DNA of 64,000 bases, taken from NCBI RefSeq assembly GCF_023700005.1, contig NZ_JAMLJK010000001.1, positions 1,141,366 through 1,205,365 of the forward strand, written 5' to 3'. Positions 46,236 through 55,175 of the stretch are shown in pieces. The notes under the pieces were generated by a model, which worked only from the letters and a program-made list of their open reading frames with translations, was not told the origin of the DNA and did no database searches. The position numbers and the translations under genes were made by a program. Position 1 is the first letter of the stretch; each line of letters starts with the position of its first letter. The DNA comes from Larsenimonas rhizosphaerae (lineage in GTDB: Bacteria > Pseudomonadota > Gammaproteobacteria > Pseudomonadales > Halomonadaceae).

Positions 46236-47780
46236 GTGATCAATGCGTTTTACCACAAGCAGGGTTCTGCCTGCGCAGGCCCCTGGGCGATCATGGCCCT
46301 GTCCATGGCATTACTTTCCGGTTGTGCCGGATATGCCGGAATAGAGCCCCAGGGCAGTATCACCTCTCCCGACACGGTCAAGGCTGAAAAAACCTTTTCC
46401 AGCGTACCCTTGTCGCCAGCGGCCTGGCCGGACAGGCAGTGGTGGAAACGCTTTGACGACCCGACGCTGGATGCCCTGATCAAGCAGGCGCTGGATAACA
46501 GCCCCGACCTTGAGGTGGCGCGTGCTCGTCTGCGCAAGGCCAATGCTCAGGCAGGAATTGCCGAAGCAGCACGTTATCCTACACTTGATGCCTCGGCCAG
46601 CATGTCACGAAGCCGTGTTTCCGAGGTGGATGACCCGATGGGGCAGGGCGGATTTTACAGCACAAACCGCAGCGTGATGCTGAACTTCAGTTACGACGTG
46701 GACCTCTGGGGAGGCAATCGAGCAGCCTGGGAGGCGGCACTGGGGCAGGCTCGTGCCGAGAACATCGATTACCGTGCCCGATTACTGTCGTTATCCACCA
46801 GCGTGGCGCAGGCTTATATCAAGCTCAATGATGCCTATACGCGCCAGGATCTTGCCCGTCGAAATCTGGAGCGAACACGTCGAATTGCGCGAATCAATCA
46901 GGAGCTTTCCCAGGGTGGATTACAGAACGAGGCCCCACGCCTGCAGGCCAGTTCCAGCGTTTCAAGTGCCGAGCAATCACTGGCAGGAGCGGAACAGCAG
47001 CTGCAAAGCGCCAGACTGTCGCTGGCCGAGTTGATTGGCAAGGGGCCTGATGCTGCAATGGATTTGCCAAAACCCTCACCACTGATCGAGTTGCCGGTAG
47101 CACTGCCTTCCTCACTGCCGGCTGAACTTCTCGGGCGCCGTCCGGATATCGTGGCGGCCCGCTGGCGTGTTGAAGCGGCCTCCAAAAACGTCAAGGCGAC
47201 CAAGACGCGTTTTTATCCCAATATCAACCTGTCTGCGATGATTGGCTTCAAGTCCTATCTGGGTAATTACATGTTCAGTGAGGGTGCGGAGGCCGGGAGT
47301 GTCAGCCCGGCCATTTCCCTGCCGGTGTTCGAGGGCGGCAAGTTGCGCGCCAATCTGGAAAGTACCGAAGCCGACTATGACATGGCGGTCGGCAAGTATA
47401 ATCAGACCCTGTTGGCGGCACTCAATCAGGTGGCAGATACCCTCAATGCCCTCTCGGGGTATGCCATTCAGGTCAAGGCAGCCCGTGACGCTGAATCCTC
47501 GGCGCGGCAGGGCTATCACCTGGCTTCCGAGCGATACCATGCCGGGCTTACCAGCTATCTGCAGGTGCTGAGCACTCAGCAGCAGCTGTTGAATGCCGAG
47601 CAGACGCTGGCCGATATTCGTGCACAGCAGCAACAGACGGCCGTGAAGCTGATTCAGGCGCTGGGAGGTGGGTTCAAGGGAGACAGCATGCACCTGGATC
47701 ATGAAGAGGGTTTGATTTCAGGGCCTGCCGTGCCTGATGTTCTGACGCCTGCTGTTGGTGCTGGTAGTACGTCACCGTAA
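46236..47780 (+). CDS. Outer-membrane efflux lipoprotein (OprM/NodT family)
   Basis: 514 residues from a GTG preceded by GGAGAGAG; an ATG at 46191 would extend it by 15 residues. Lipobox LLSGC at Cys30. TolC-like trimeric channel with two repeats: the first has WWKRFDDPTLDALIKQALDN and DLEVARARLRKANAQ; the second LLGRRPDIVAARWRVEAASK and GKYNQTLLAALNQVADTLN. It would serve as the outer duct of an RND or MFS tripartite pump. No pump or adaptor gene lies nearby, so its partner is encoded elsewhere. A Gly/Ser/Pro-rich tail follows the last helix. Confidence 0.93.
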   Translation: MINAFYHKQGSACAGPWAIMALSMALLSGCAGYAGIEPQGSITSPDTVKAEKTFSSVPLSPAAWPDRQWWKRFDDPTLDALIKQALDNSPDLEVARARLRKANAQAGIAEAARYPTLDASASMSRSRVSEVDDPMGQGGFYSTNRSVMLNFSYDVDLWGGNRAAWEAALGQARAENIDYRARLLSLSTSVAQAYIKLNDAYTRQDLARRNLERTRRIARINQELSQGGLQNEAPRLQASSSVSSAEQSLAGAEQQLQSARLSLAELIGKGPDAAMDLPKPSPLIELPVALPSSLPAELLGRRPDIVAARWRVEAASKNVKATKTRFYPNINLSAMIGFKSYLGNYMFSEGAEAGSVSPAISLPVFEGGKLRANLESTEADYDMAVGKYNQTLLAALNQVADTLNALSGYAIQVKAARDAESSARQGYHLASERYHAGLTSYLQVLSTQQQLLNAEQTLADIRAQQQQTAVKLIQALGGGFKGDSMHLDHEEGLISGPAVPDVLTPAVGAGSTSP

Positions 47781-47805
47781 TCGGGAGTGCTGCAAGCGAA
47801 CGGCC

Positions 47806-47842
47806 ATGCAAAAAGCCCTCCAGCATGGAGGGCTTTTTGCAT
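47806..47842. terminator. Bidirectional terminator between efflux lipoprotein and mepM
   Basis: Seventeen-bp perfect arms around a GCA loop, with AAAAA before and TTTTT after a CCCTCC core. Serves both convergent genes. Confidence 0.93.
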
Positions 47843-47851
47843 TTCAGAAGA

Positions 47852-49390
47852 TCAGCTTTCGCTGTCATCCGAGCCTGACCGCGTTCTGGCAACGGCGCGA
47901 GAGTTATCTGCATTATCCAGCTTGGCCAGCAGTGAGTTGGTACGTTTCTTGAACGCTGCCAGTTCCTGCCCCTTCAGATTGACTCCCCCCGGCAGCTTGA
48001 AGCGCATCGGGTTCACACGATGATTATTGACGATGACTTCATAGTGAAGGTGGGGGCCCGTTGTGCGACCGCTGTTACCGGACAGGGCTATTTTCTGGTC
48101 CAGCTTCACCCGTTGGCCGACCTTGACCAGCGTGCGGGACAAGTGGAGGTACCGGGTCTTGTAGCCATTGTCATGAGTAATCACGACGTACAGCCCGGCC
48201 AGCGGGTGCCGTACAACGCGAGTGACACGGCCCGCCCCGGTAGAACGTACCGGCGTGCCAACCTTCATGGCGAAATCGGTACCGTAATGCGGGCTGATGC
48301 GTCCGGTAACCGGATGGTGACGGCGCAGATTGAAGGGCGAACTCATGCGCTGATGACCGCTGAATGGATAGCGTTCAAACGAGGGATCAAGGCTTTTGCC
48401 GTCCGGCGTATAGAAGGCTTCATCATGGCGGACAATCGATAGATCCGTCTTCTTGCCCTCGTAGTGGGCTGCCAGAATGCGAGATGCCAGCGGCCGCCCA
48501 TCGATCATGTCTGACTCGACCAGTACCTGAAAGCGATCTCCCTGGCGGGTATCACGACGAAAATCAACCTTCTTGCCCAGTGCCTGAGACAGCTCCGCGA
48601 CTTCACCGCTGCTCAGGCCTGTAGAAAGGGCCGAAGCACCGAAGCTGCCTTCCACGGTGCCGGCAAACAGGCGCTGTGTGGATTGCGTGGCCTGCTTGAT
48701 ATTCGAGATTTCAAACGACTGATCGGCATCGTGACGCTCCAGCAGGTAACCTTTCCGTGCGTCCGTCATGACCTTGAGGGCAATCAGGTCACCCTTCTGG
48801 TCCAGCTTGTAGTAGAGATCGTGGCCCACCTGAAGGCGTGTCAGTACCTTCTTGTCCGGCAATACGCTGAGCAGTTTGAGTACGTCGCTGTACCCAAGGC
48901 CCAGGCTGCGCTCGGCCATAACGGCAAAACTGTCACCGGGCTGAATGGTATAGCTTTGCCACTCGGGAACATACTGCTCGTTTGCGACCAGTTCGCTGTC
49001 CAGAAGCGTGCTGTCATTACCGTCATCTGCCAGATCCACGGGCTCTGAATAGCTGCTTTCTGCGATCTGTGGGCTGTCCTGAGCCAGAGGCTGTGACAGA
49101 AGTCGTGCCAGTTCCAGAGCGTTTGTATCAATTGCCGGTTCGGTCGGCGGCGTGGCCGGTATCGAGAGGGCCAGTTCAGCACGAACCTGGGGGGTGGCAT
49201 TAACAGCGTTAAACGGCTGTCCGGTATCGGCTTCAACCAGTGTGATTGGCTGAACATCTGAAATAATTGTTTTGTTCGGTGAATCGGGATTACTTAATAC
49301 TGTATGTGCGCCCAGCACTGTTACCACGGTAATCGCCGGTAAAAGTAATAGTTTGTGTGTGCGGGGCAGCGAATTAATGATTCGCAGCAT
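47852..49390 (-). CDS. mepM: M23 family peptidoglycan DD-endopeptidase
   Basis: 512 residues. Cleaves cross-links between peptidoglycan stems so the wall can expand. N-terminal anchor (LLLLPAITVVTVLGAHTVL), an OapA/LysM-like segment (YTIQPGDSFAVMAERSLGLG) near residue 150, then the M23 domain with zinc ligands His368 and Asp372 (SPHYGTDFAMK) and His447/His449 (TGPHLHYEV). Domain order and length match MepM/YebA proteins. The region between residues 35 and 140 is acidic and probably disordered. Preceded by an AT-rich 400-bp gap that holds its promoter. Confidence 0.92.
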   Translation of the reverse strand: MLRIINSLPRTHKLLLLPAITVVTVLGAHTVLSNPDSPNKTIISDVQPITLVEADTGQPFNAVNATPQVRAELALSIPATPPTEPAIDTNALELARLLSQPLAQDSPQIAESSYSEPVDLADDGNDSTLLDSELVANEQYVPEWQSYTIQPGDSFAVMAERSLGLGYSDVLKLLSVLPDKKVLTRLQVGHDLYYKLDQKGDLIALKVMTDARKGYLLERHDADQSFEISNIKQATQSTQRLFAGTVEGSFGASALSTGLSSGEVAELSQALGKKVDFRRDTRQGDRFQVLVESDMIDGRPLASRILAAHYEGKKTDLSIVRHDEAFYTPDGKSLDPSFERYPFSGHQRMSSPFNLRRHHPVTGRISPHYGTDFAMKVGTPVRSTGAGRVTRVVRHPLAGLYVVITHDNGYKTRYLHLSRTLVKVGQRVKLDQKIALSGNSGRTTGPHLHYEVIVNNHRVNPMRFKLPGGVNLKGQELAAFKKRTNSLLAKLDNADNSRAVARTRSGSDDSES

Positions 49391-49792
49391 GGAAACAAGG
49401 GCCTGTATATAAGGTGAACGAAGATATAAATAAAAAGGCAGGGCTACTTTATCCCAGCAGCCAGCGGGTGAAAAGCCGGATTAGAAGGCGGGATTGCAGC
49501 CTTGAAGGGCTACCAAAGGGAATAAACACCTGTAATCCGGGATTTGTAACATTATGGTAAAGATGTTGTATATATTTGGTTTAATAACGGTGTGATGCAG
49601 CACTGTTGCGTAATTTAATCGGGGTTATAAGTGCACATAAAATGATGTTGGAGTAAAACATCACGATAAATATATTTTGTTTTTAATTGTTAATTGTTGT
49701 TGCTTTGTTGTTTCTTTTTAATTGTGTCATGGTATTTCTTCTCGTTCGCTTACCATCACTTCTGGAACCGTGCAGAAGCAGGCCGAAATTCG
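49391..49792. other. Divergent AT-rich gap between mepM and a LysR gene
   Basis: About 400 bp without a gene; the half nearest lysR is very AT-rich. One inverted repeat (TGATGTT 49643-49649, AACATCA 49657-49663) with a 7-base spacer could be a regulator site. A longer in-frame reading of lysR to 49694 crosses T-rich sequence and is not favoured. Confidence 0.5.
49643..49663. promoter_or_regulatory. Inverted repeat upstream of the LysR gene
   Basis: TGATGTT-N7-AACATCA, a perfect 7-bp dyad 130 bases before the LysR start. It does not contain the T-N11-A core in an obvious way, so it may be an operator for another protein or a hairpin. Confidence 0.35.
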
Positions 49793-50710
49793 ATGTCAAA
49801 AATCACCTTGTCACAGTGGCAGATGCTGGCAGCCGTTGCCGACCATGGCGGGTTCGCTCGGGCTGCTGATGTAATTCACAAGAGCCCTTCCACGATCAAT
49901 CATGCCGTTCACAAGCTTGAAGATCAGCTGGGCGTAAAGCTGCTGGTGGTCGATGGACGGCAGGTACGCCTGAGTGAGGCCGGGGGACTGCTTTTAAGGC
50001 GTGCGCGTCAATTGCTGGAAGGCGCTGAAGCCCTTGAGAACGTGGCCGGCAGCCTGGCCGAGGGGCTTGAGCCCGAGATATCCATCGCGGTAGACCAGAT
50101 CTTTCCAACGGATGCTCTGTCAAAGGCCCTGGACGGCTTTTCAGTACGGTATCCCCATACGCGCATCCAGTTGCACGAAACCGTCCTGAAAGGTGGTGTC
50201 GAAATGCTGCAGGCCGGTGAGGTGGATCTGTTGATCAGCGGCGTGGAACCCTCGGGCTTTCTGGGCGAGTTGCTGGTGACTGTCCGATTCATTGCGGTTG
50301 CACACTCCGCGCATGCGCTCCATCAGCTTGATCGAGCGCTTGATCTGCGAGACCTCCACCAGCACCGCCAGATCGTGGTGCGTGATTCTGCTCGTCAGAA
50401 TGCGATGGATTCCGGATGGTTGAAAGCGGAGCAGCGCTGGACGGTCAGTCATGTCAGTACGGCGCTGGATATGTTGTCTCGGGGGCTGGGATTCTGCTGG
50501 GTATCCGAGACGCGGCTGAATGACGATCGCTCTCCTGCGGATATCCTGCCATTACCGCTGAAGGCAGGTGGTATCCGTGAGGTGCCCGTACGACTTTATT
50601 ATCTGGATATGGACAGTGCCGGGCCAGCCACCCGAGCTCTGGCTGAAGAGTTGCAAAAGGCTCTGGCCGGCTGCAACGATTGCCAGGACAGCAATGAAAA
50701 CGAGTCATGA
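49793..50710 (+). CDS. LysR-family transcriptional regulator
   Basis: 305 residues starting MSKITLSQWQM, where family homology begins. N-terminal helix-turn-helix: MLAAVADHGGFARAADVIHKSPST, cut at that point, then INHAVHKLEDQLGVKLL. The co-inducer domain contains ISIAVDQIFPTDALS and AGEVDLLISGVEP. Its stop overlaps an ATG just ahead of the glutathione reductase gene, so the two are probably one transcript and the regulator may sense quinone or electrophile stress. Ligand unknown. Confidence 0.9.
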   Translation: MSKITLSQWQMLAAVADHGGFARAADVIHKSPSTINHAVHKLEDQLGVKLLVVDGRQVRLSEAGGLLLRRARQLLEGAEALENVAGSLAEGLEPEISIAVDQIFPTDALSKALDGFSVRYPHTRIQLHETVLKGGVEMLQAGEVDLLISGVEPSGFLGELLVTVRFIAVAHSAHALHQLDRALDLRDLHQHRQIVVRDSARQNAMDSGWLKAEQRWTVSHVSTALDMLSRGLGFCWVSETRLNDDRSPADILPLPLKAGGIREVPVRLYYLDMDSAGPATRALAEELQKALAGCNDCQDSNENES

Positions 50711-50727
50711 TGCCAGGGAGGCACACG

Positions 50728-51720
50728 ATGGGATTACTTGTAGAAGGGCAGTGGAAGGACCAGTGGTACGACACCGATGGCAACAAGGGTGAGTTCATCC
50801 GCGAACAGGCCCGGCTGCGACAGTGGGTGGGCGCACAGGGTAGTGATGCAGACAGGCTGGCTGAAGCCGAACGCTATCACCTGTATGTATCACTGGCCTG
50901 TCCGTGGGCACATCGCGTGTTGATCCTGCGCGCGCTGAAGGGGCTGGAGGCTCTGATAGGCGTGTCGGTAACCAGTCCGATCATGGGGAGTAATGGCTGG
51001 ACCTACCATCAGGAGGAGGGCAGCAGCGGTGATGCACTCAACGGCGTCACATTTCATCACCAGCTCTATACCCTGACGGACCCACTCTATACCGGCCGGG
51101 TGACAGTGCCGGTGCTATGGGACAGTCAGGCGCACGACATCGTCAACAATGAGTCCGCCGAGCTCCTGCGCATGCTCAACAGCGCCTTTGATGAGCTGAC
51201 CGGCAATACGCTGGACTTTTATCCCGAGGTGCTCCGCGCCGAGATCGATGCCGTCAACGAACGTGTGTATCACGCGATCAATAACGGCGTTTACAAGGCG
51301 GGCTTTGCGACTGAACAGTCAGTGTATGAAGAGCACGTGACGACCCTGTTTGAAGCACTCGACGAGATGAACGACCGTCTTGGTCAGCAGCGTTACCTGA
51401 CAGGCGAATACCTGACCGAAGCCGACATCCGCCTGTTTACCACGCTGATTCGCTTTGACGCGGTGTATCACGGCCACTTCAAGTGCAACATTCGGCTTAT
51501 CGAGGACTACCCGAACCTGTCCGGTTATTTGCGTGAGCTTTACCAGTGGCCAGGCATCAGGGAAACCGTCTGCATGGATCATATTCAGCGCCACTATTAC
51601 ATGAGCCACCCGACCATCAATCCCAATCGCATCGTCCCCAGAGGGCCTGATCTGGCACTGGACCGTCCTCATGGCCGTGAGCACCTGACCGGTCGAGGCA
51701 TCATGTCGAAAGCATGCTAG
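50728..51720 (+). CDS. yqjG: Glutathionyl-hydroquinone reductase (YqjG/ECM4 family)
   Basis: 330 residues from the ATG preceded by GGGAGG; the ATG at 50707 overlaps the lysR stop. Xi-class glutathione transferase that reduces glutathionyl-hydroquinones. The catalytic Cys58 lies in SLACPWAHR, which distinguishes this class from Ser/Tyr transferases. The N-terminal thioredoxin fold continues to about residue 150 and the helical domain includes YLTGEYLTEADIRLFTTLIR and YPNLSGYLRELYQWPGI. Follows a LysR gene directly. Its stop codon shares a CTAG with the stop of the convergent DUF188 gene. Confidence 0.93.
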   Translation: MGLLVEGQWKDQWYDTDGNKGEFIREQARLRQWVGAQGSDADRLAEAERYHLYVSLACPWAHRVLILRALKGLEALIGVSVTSPIMGSNGWTYHQEEGSSGDALNGVTFHHQLYTLTDPLYTGRVTVPVLWDSQAHDIVNNESAELLRMLNSAFDELTGNTLDFYPEVLRAEIDAVNERVYHAINNGVYKAGFATEQSVYEEHVTTLFEALDEMNDRLGQQRYLTGEYLTEADIRLFTTLIRFDAVYHGHFKCNIRLIEDYPNLSGYLRELYQWPGIRETVCMDHIQRHYYMSHPTINPNRIVPRGPDLALDRPHGREHLTGRGIMSKAC

Positions 51721-52166
51721 CGTCGCCGAGTCAGCGCGCGATCAAAGGCGTTGGCAAATTCACGCACGTCCTGGGCATTTTGCCGGGACGGGCCGCCGGT
51801 CATTTCGCCACTGCCTCGCATGGTCTCCATGAAGTCACGAATATTGAGGCGAGCACGAATATTGTCGCTGGTGAGGGATTCCCCCCGGGCAGTCAATACT
51901 TCAACGTCCTTTTCGATCAGTTCAAGCGCCATCGGAAGATCGGATGTAATGGCCAGATCGCCTGCCTCGGCGCGCTCGATGATCAGCTGATCGGCCGCAT
52001 CGGCACCGCCAGGCACGGTAATCATCCTGATCAGTGCCAGACGCGGCAGGGGAAGGGCATGGTTGGCCACAAAGGTGGCAGTAATGCCGCTGCGCTCTGC
52101 GCCGCGAATGATGATATCCCGCATGGCCCGCGGGCAGGCGTCGGCATCGACCCAAATGACGCTCAT
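51717..52166 (-). CDS. yaiI: YaiI/YqxD family protein (DUF188)
   Basis: 149 residues from the ATG with GGAG six bases upstream; a longer frame to 52292 lacks a signal. PIN/NYN-like fold with the signature VIWVDADACPRAMRDII at the N-terminus and GGADAADQLIIERAEAGDLA containing conserved Asp residues. Ends GPSRQNAQDVREFANAFDR, also typical. Biochemical function is not established; the fold suggests metal-dependent RNA handling. Converges on the glutathionyl-hydroquinone reductase gene with a shared CTAG and no terminator between. Confidence 0.9.
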   Translation of the reverse strand: MSVIWVDADACPRAMRDIIIRGAERSGITATFVANHALPLPRLALIRMITVPGGADAADQLIIERAEAGDLAITSDLPMALELIEKDVEVLTARGESLTSDNIRARLNIRDFMETMRGSGEMTGGPSRQNAQDVREFANAFDRALTRRR

Positions 52167-52568
52167 GAGTTTCTCCATGGTGAAAGCGGGCATAATGCCC
52201 CAGTGCTGCCTGCAACGCACCTGGCCAGACTTGTCAATGAACAAAAGGTAGTCAACTAACAGCTCCTGTGGTAAGGTACGCCCTCCTCGCATGTGTAGTA
52301 AGACCCTACCATCATTGTTGATTCGCCCCCATCCGATACTGTTTGCGCTCGGGGACGTTTCTCCGACGGCAAATGCGCTCTTGCGCTATCCCGCATAGAT
52401 GGAAATGCGTTCGGCAGGTTGCCAGCGCTGTTGGTCGCGACACGTTGCGTGTAACGCAAGGTACCCCCTTGCTGCATTCGTGCGACCCGGGTTCTTCTGG
52501 GCATAATCTGCCCGGCTGAGCCACTATAAAATTCTTGCCGACTGCCGCGTCGGCTCAAAAGGTGTGAA
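52167..52568. other. Leader region of deaD with competing hairpins
   Basis: About 400 bp without a gene, between divergent DUF188 and deaD. The last ~125 bases can form several stems: TTGCGT/ACGCAA (52445-52459), GCAAGG/CCTTGC (52456-52472), CTGGGC/GCCCGG (52497-52515) and GCCGAC/GTCGGC (52537-52554), the last four bases before the AGG of the Shine-Dalgarno. The first two share bases 52456-52459 and cannot form together. A TATAAA at 52525 could instead be a -10 element giving a very short leader. Confidence 0.5.
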
Positions 52569-54293
52569 ATGACCTCGACTTCCAATGCCTCGCTGACTTT
52601 CAGCGACATGGCGTTATTGCCTGCCGTTCTTGAATCGCTCGAAAAACTTGGTTACGAGCAGCCTTCTCCCATTCAGTCACAGACGATTCCTTCCGTACTT
52701 GAAGGTCGTGACGTACTGGGCCAGGCACAGACCGGTACTGGCAAAACGGCAGCATTCGCGCTGCCGCTGTTGACTCGACTGGATATCAATCGGCGTGAGC
52801 CGCAGGTGCTGGTACTGGCACCTACCCGTGAACTTGCTCAGCAGGTAGCGGCCAATTTTACCCTGTATGGTCAGAGCATCGACGGCCTTAATGTACAGGC
52901 ACTGTGTGGTGGTCAGGATTATCGTGATCAGTTGCGCGGTCTGCGTAATGGCGCCCAGGTCATCGTGGGCACGCCTGGCCGTGTCATCGATCACCTTGAT
53001 CGTGGCTCCCTGAGCCTGACCGGCCTGTCTGCGCTGGTACTTGATGAAGCCGACGAAATGCTGCGCATGGGCTTTATCGATGACGTAGAGCGCGTTGTGC
53101 GTGATACACCGAAGGAAGCTCAGCGCGTGTTCTTCTCCGCCACGCTTCCGTACGAAATCGAAAAGATCGTCAACCGCTATCTGGTTGACCCGGTCAAGGT
53201 ACAGATTGAAGCCAAGGCGGCGACAACCACGATCGAGCAGCGTCTTTGCCGCATCGATGGTCCGGCCAAGCTTGAAGCGCTGTCGCGCATTCTTGAAGTC
53301 GAGCCGGTGGATGCCGCCATCGTGTTTGTTCGTACTCGTGCGGCCTGTACCACACTGGTAGAGCAGCTGCTGGCTCGCGGCGTGTCTGCTGCTGCCCTGT
53401 CCGGTGATCTGGATCAGAGCCTGCGTGAGCGTACCGTACTGCGCCTGAAGCGTGGCAAGGTAGACGTTCTGGTAGCAACCGATGTAGCCGCTCGTGGTCT
53501 CGACGTGCCGCGTATTACGCACGTCTTCAACTACGATCTGCCCCATGACACCGAATCCTACATCCACCGGATCGGTCGTACCGGCCGTGCAGGGCGTACA
53601 GGTACAGCCATCAGCTTTGCCGGTAACCGTGAAGCACGCAAGGTCCAGGTGCTCGAGCGTGCTACCGGTCAAAGCATCGCGATCATGGAGCTGCCGAATG
53701 AGTCCACGATCCGTGCCCATCGCGATGAGCGGTTCAAGCTGCGTGCCGAAGCCATTCTCGACAAGGGCGCCGATCACCAGCGTGCTCTGATCGAAGCGCT
53801 GGTCGAGCAGGGATATGATCCGGTCGAACTGGCATGTGCCATGGCATCACTGGCCCGTGCCGATGAGCCGCGCATTCAGTCTCTGCCAAAACCGTCCGCA
53901 CGTCCGGCGCGCTCCGAGCGCAACAGCCGCGATTCCGGCCGTGATGGCAAGCCCGCACGTCGTCGTGACAGTGGCGGTGCACAGCGCTCCAGTGAAGGCA
54001 TGACGCGTTATCGCGTATCGGTCGGTCACAAGGACGGTATCAAGCCAGGTCAGCTGGTTGGTGCACTGGCCAATGAAGGTGGTATTGAAGGTGCCCGTAT
54101 CGGCCGTATCGATATTCGCCAGTCTCACAGTGTTGTCGAGCTGCCTCAGGGCCTGCCGGCATCCATCCTGACCAAGATGGCCCGCGCGCGGGTTGGCGGC
54201 CGTCCTCTGGAAATCAGCGAAGACAATGGCGGCGGCGGTGATCGCGCCGAGCGTCGTCGTCCTCGTGACAACGACCGTCAGGCCGCTTCCTGA
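52569..54293 (+). CDS. deaD: DEAD-box RNA helicase DeaD/CsdA
   Basis: 574 residues. ATP-dependent unwinding of RNA, important for ribosome assembly and cold growth. Motifs in order: Q motif (SPIQSQTIPS), Walker A AQTGTGKTAAF, PTRELAQQ, DEADEML, SATLP, and HRIGRTGRAGRTG. The C-terminal part has a basic low-complexity stretch and a DbpA-like RNA-binding domain (YRVSVGHKDGIKPGQLVGAL). A shorter tail than in E. coli DeaD (about 629 residues). AAAAGGTG precedes the ATG. The structured leader may add temperature-dependent control. Confidence 0.95.
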   Translation: MTSTSNASLTFSDMALLPAVLESLEKLGYEQPSPIQSQTIPSVLEGRDVLGQAQTGTGKTAAFALPLLTRLDINRREPQVLVLAPTRELAQQVAANFTLYGQSIDGLNVQALCGGQDYRDQLRGLRNGAQVIVGTPGRVIDHLDRGSLSLTGLSALVLDEADEMLRMGFIDDVERVVRDTPKEAQRVFFSATLPYEIEKIVNRYLVDPVKVQIEAKAATTTIEQRLCRIDGPAKLEALSRILEVEPVDAAIVFVRTRAACTTLVEQLLARGVSAAALSGDLDQSLRERTVLRLKRGKVDVLVATDVAARGLDVPRITHVFNYDLPHDTESYIHRIGRTGRAGRTGTAISFAGNREARKVQVLERATGQSIAIMELPNESTIRAHRDERFKLRAEAILDKGADHQRALIEALVEQGYDPVELACAMASLARADEPRIQSLPKPSARPARSERNSRDSGRDGKPARRRDSGGAQRSSEGMTRYRVSVGHKDGIKPGQLVGALANEGGIEGARIGRIDIRQSHSVVELPQGLPASILTKMARARVGGRPLEISEDNGGGGDRAERRRPRDNDRQAAS

Positions 54294-54320
54294 TCCAGCG
54301 TCCGGCGTGATCGATGTATC

Positions 54321-54350
54321 AAGGCTCCACCTTCGGGTGGGGCCTTTTTT
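54321..54350 (+). terminator. Terminator after deaD
   Basis: AAGGCTCCACC and GGTGGGGCCTT pair over 11 bp (one G-U) on a TTCG loop and are followed by TTTTTT. Confidence 0.92.
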
Positions 54351-54469
54351 ATGCGCGGCAGGTTCCCTTGCAGGGGCAGGCATTTACGTTATGCTCTAGG
54401 GATATTGTCCCTCGAAACGGTAGCCTGCGCCGTTCATGATTCACATTTCAATGGTTCTGGACCAAGGCC

Positions 54470-55150
54470 ATGCCACATGCATTTGCTACCCGCGACCAGC
54501 CGCTTCACGGCTGGGATCTTGCCCCCTCGGAAGCCGTAGCCTGTCAGCGCCGGCTGGCAGACAGCGTTTGCCTCAAGGACGAGTTCACCTCCATCCAGAC
54601 CATTGCCGGCATTGATGCCGGCTTTGAGCAGCAGGGTGAAATAACCCGAGCAGCTGTCGTGCTGATGGAGTACCCGTCGCTGCGTATTCTTGAACATCAT
54701 GTTGTGCGCTGTCCGACACGTATGCCCTATATTCCGGGGTTGCTGTCGTTTCGGGAACTGCCGGCCATGCTGGAAGCCCTTGACTGCCTGTCCGGTCGCC
54801 CGGATTTGATCATGGTGGATGGCATGGGTATTGCGCATCCAAGACGGCTGGGTATCGCGACACACCTGGGGGTATGGCTTGACTGGCCGACCATCGGAGT
54901 TGGTAAATCCCGGCTGTGCGGCGTTCATGATGAGGTGCCGTCTGCCAGAGGTGAGTGGGTACCGCTCACGCATCATCAGGAAACGATCGGTGCCGTGCTT
55001 AGAACACGGGAAAACGTCAAACCACTTTATATCTCACCTGGCCACCGCATTTGCCTTGAGAGTGCCGTGGAATGGGTCATGAAGTGTTTGACTCGCTATA
55101 AACTGCCGGAACCCACACGTCAGGCCGACAAGCTGGCATCACGGCGCTGA
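54470..55150 (+). CDS. nfi: Endonuclease V
   Basis: 226 residues. Nicks DNA (or RNA) one base 3' of deaminated bases, chiefly inosine. Catalytic acids are Asp49 (IAGIDAGF), Glu96 (PGLLSFRELPA) and Asp117 (IMVDGMGIAHPRRLG). RMPYIPGLLSFRE is the family's DNA-binding wedge and strand. The N-terminus resembles other gammaproteobacterial Nfi proteins. AAGG lies close (four bases) to the ATG. First of a group of four plus-strand genes with short gaps. Confidence 0.93.
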   Translation: MPHAFATRDQPLHGWDLAPSEAVACQRRLADSVCLKDEFTSIQTIAGIDAGFEQQGEITRAAVVLMEYPSLRILEHHVVRCPTRMPYIPGLLSFRELPAMLEALDCLSGRPDLIMVDGMGIAHPRRLGIATHLGVWLDWPTIGVGKSRLCGVHDEVPSARGEWVPLTHHQETIGAVLRTRENVKPLYISPGHRICLESAVEWVMKCLTRYKLPEPTRQADKLASRR

Positions 55151-55175
55151 TGGAATGACAATTCGGGAAGATCAT

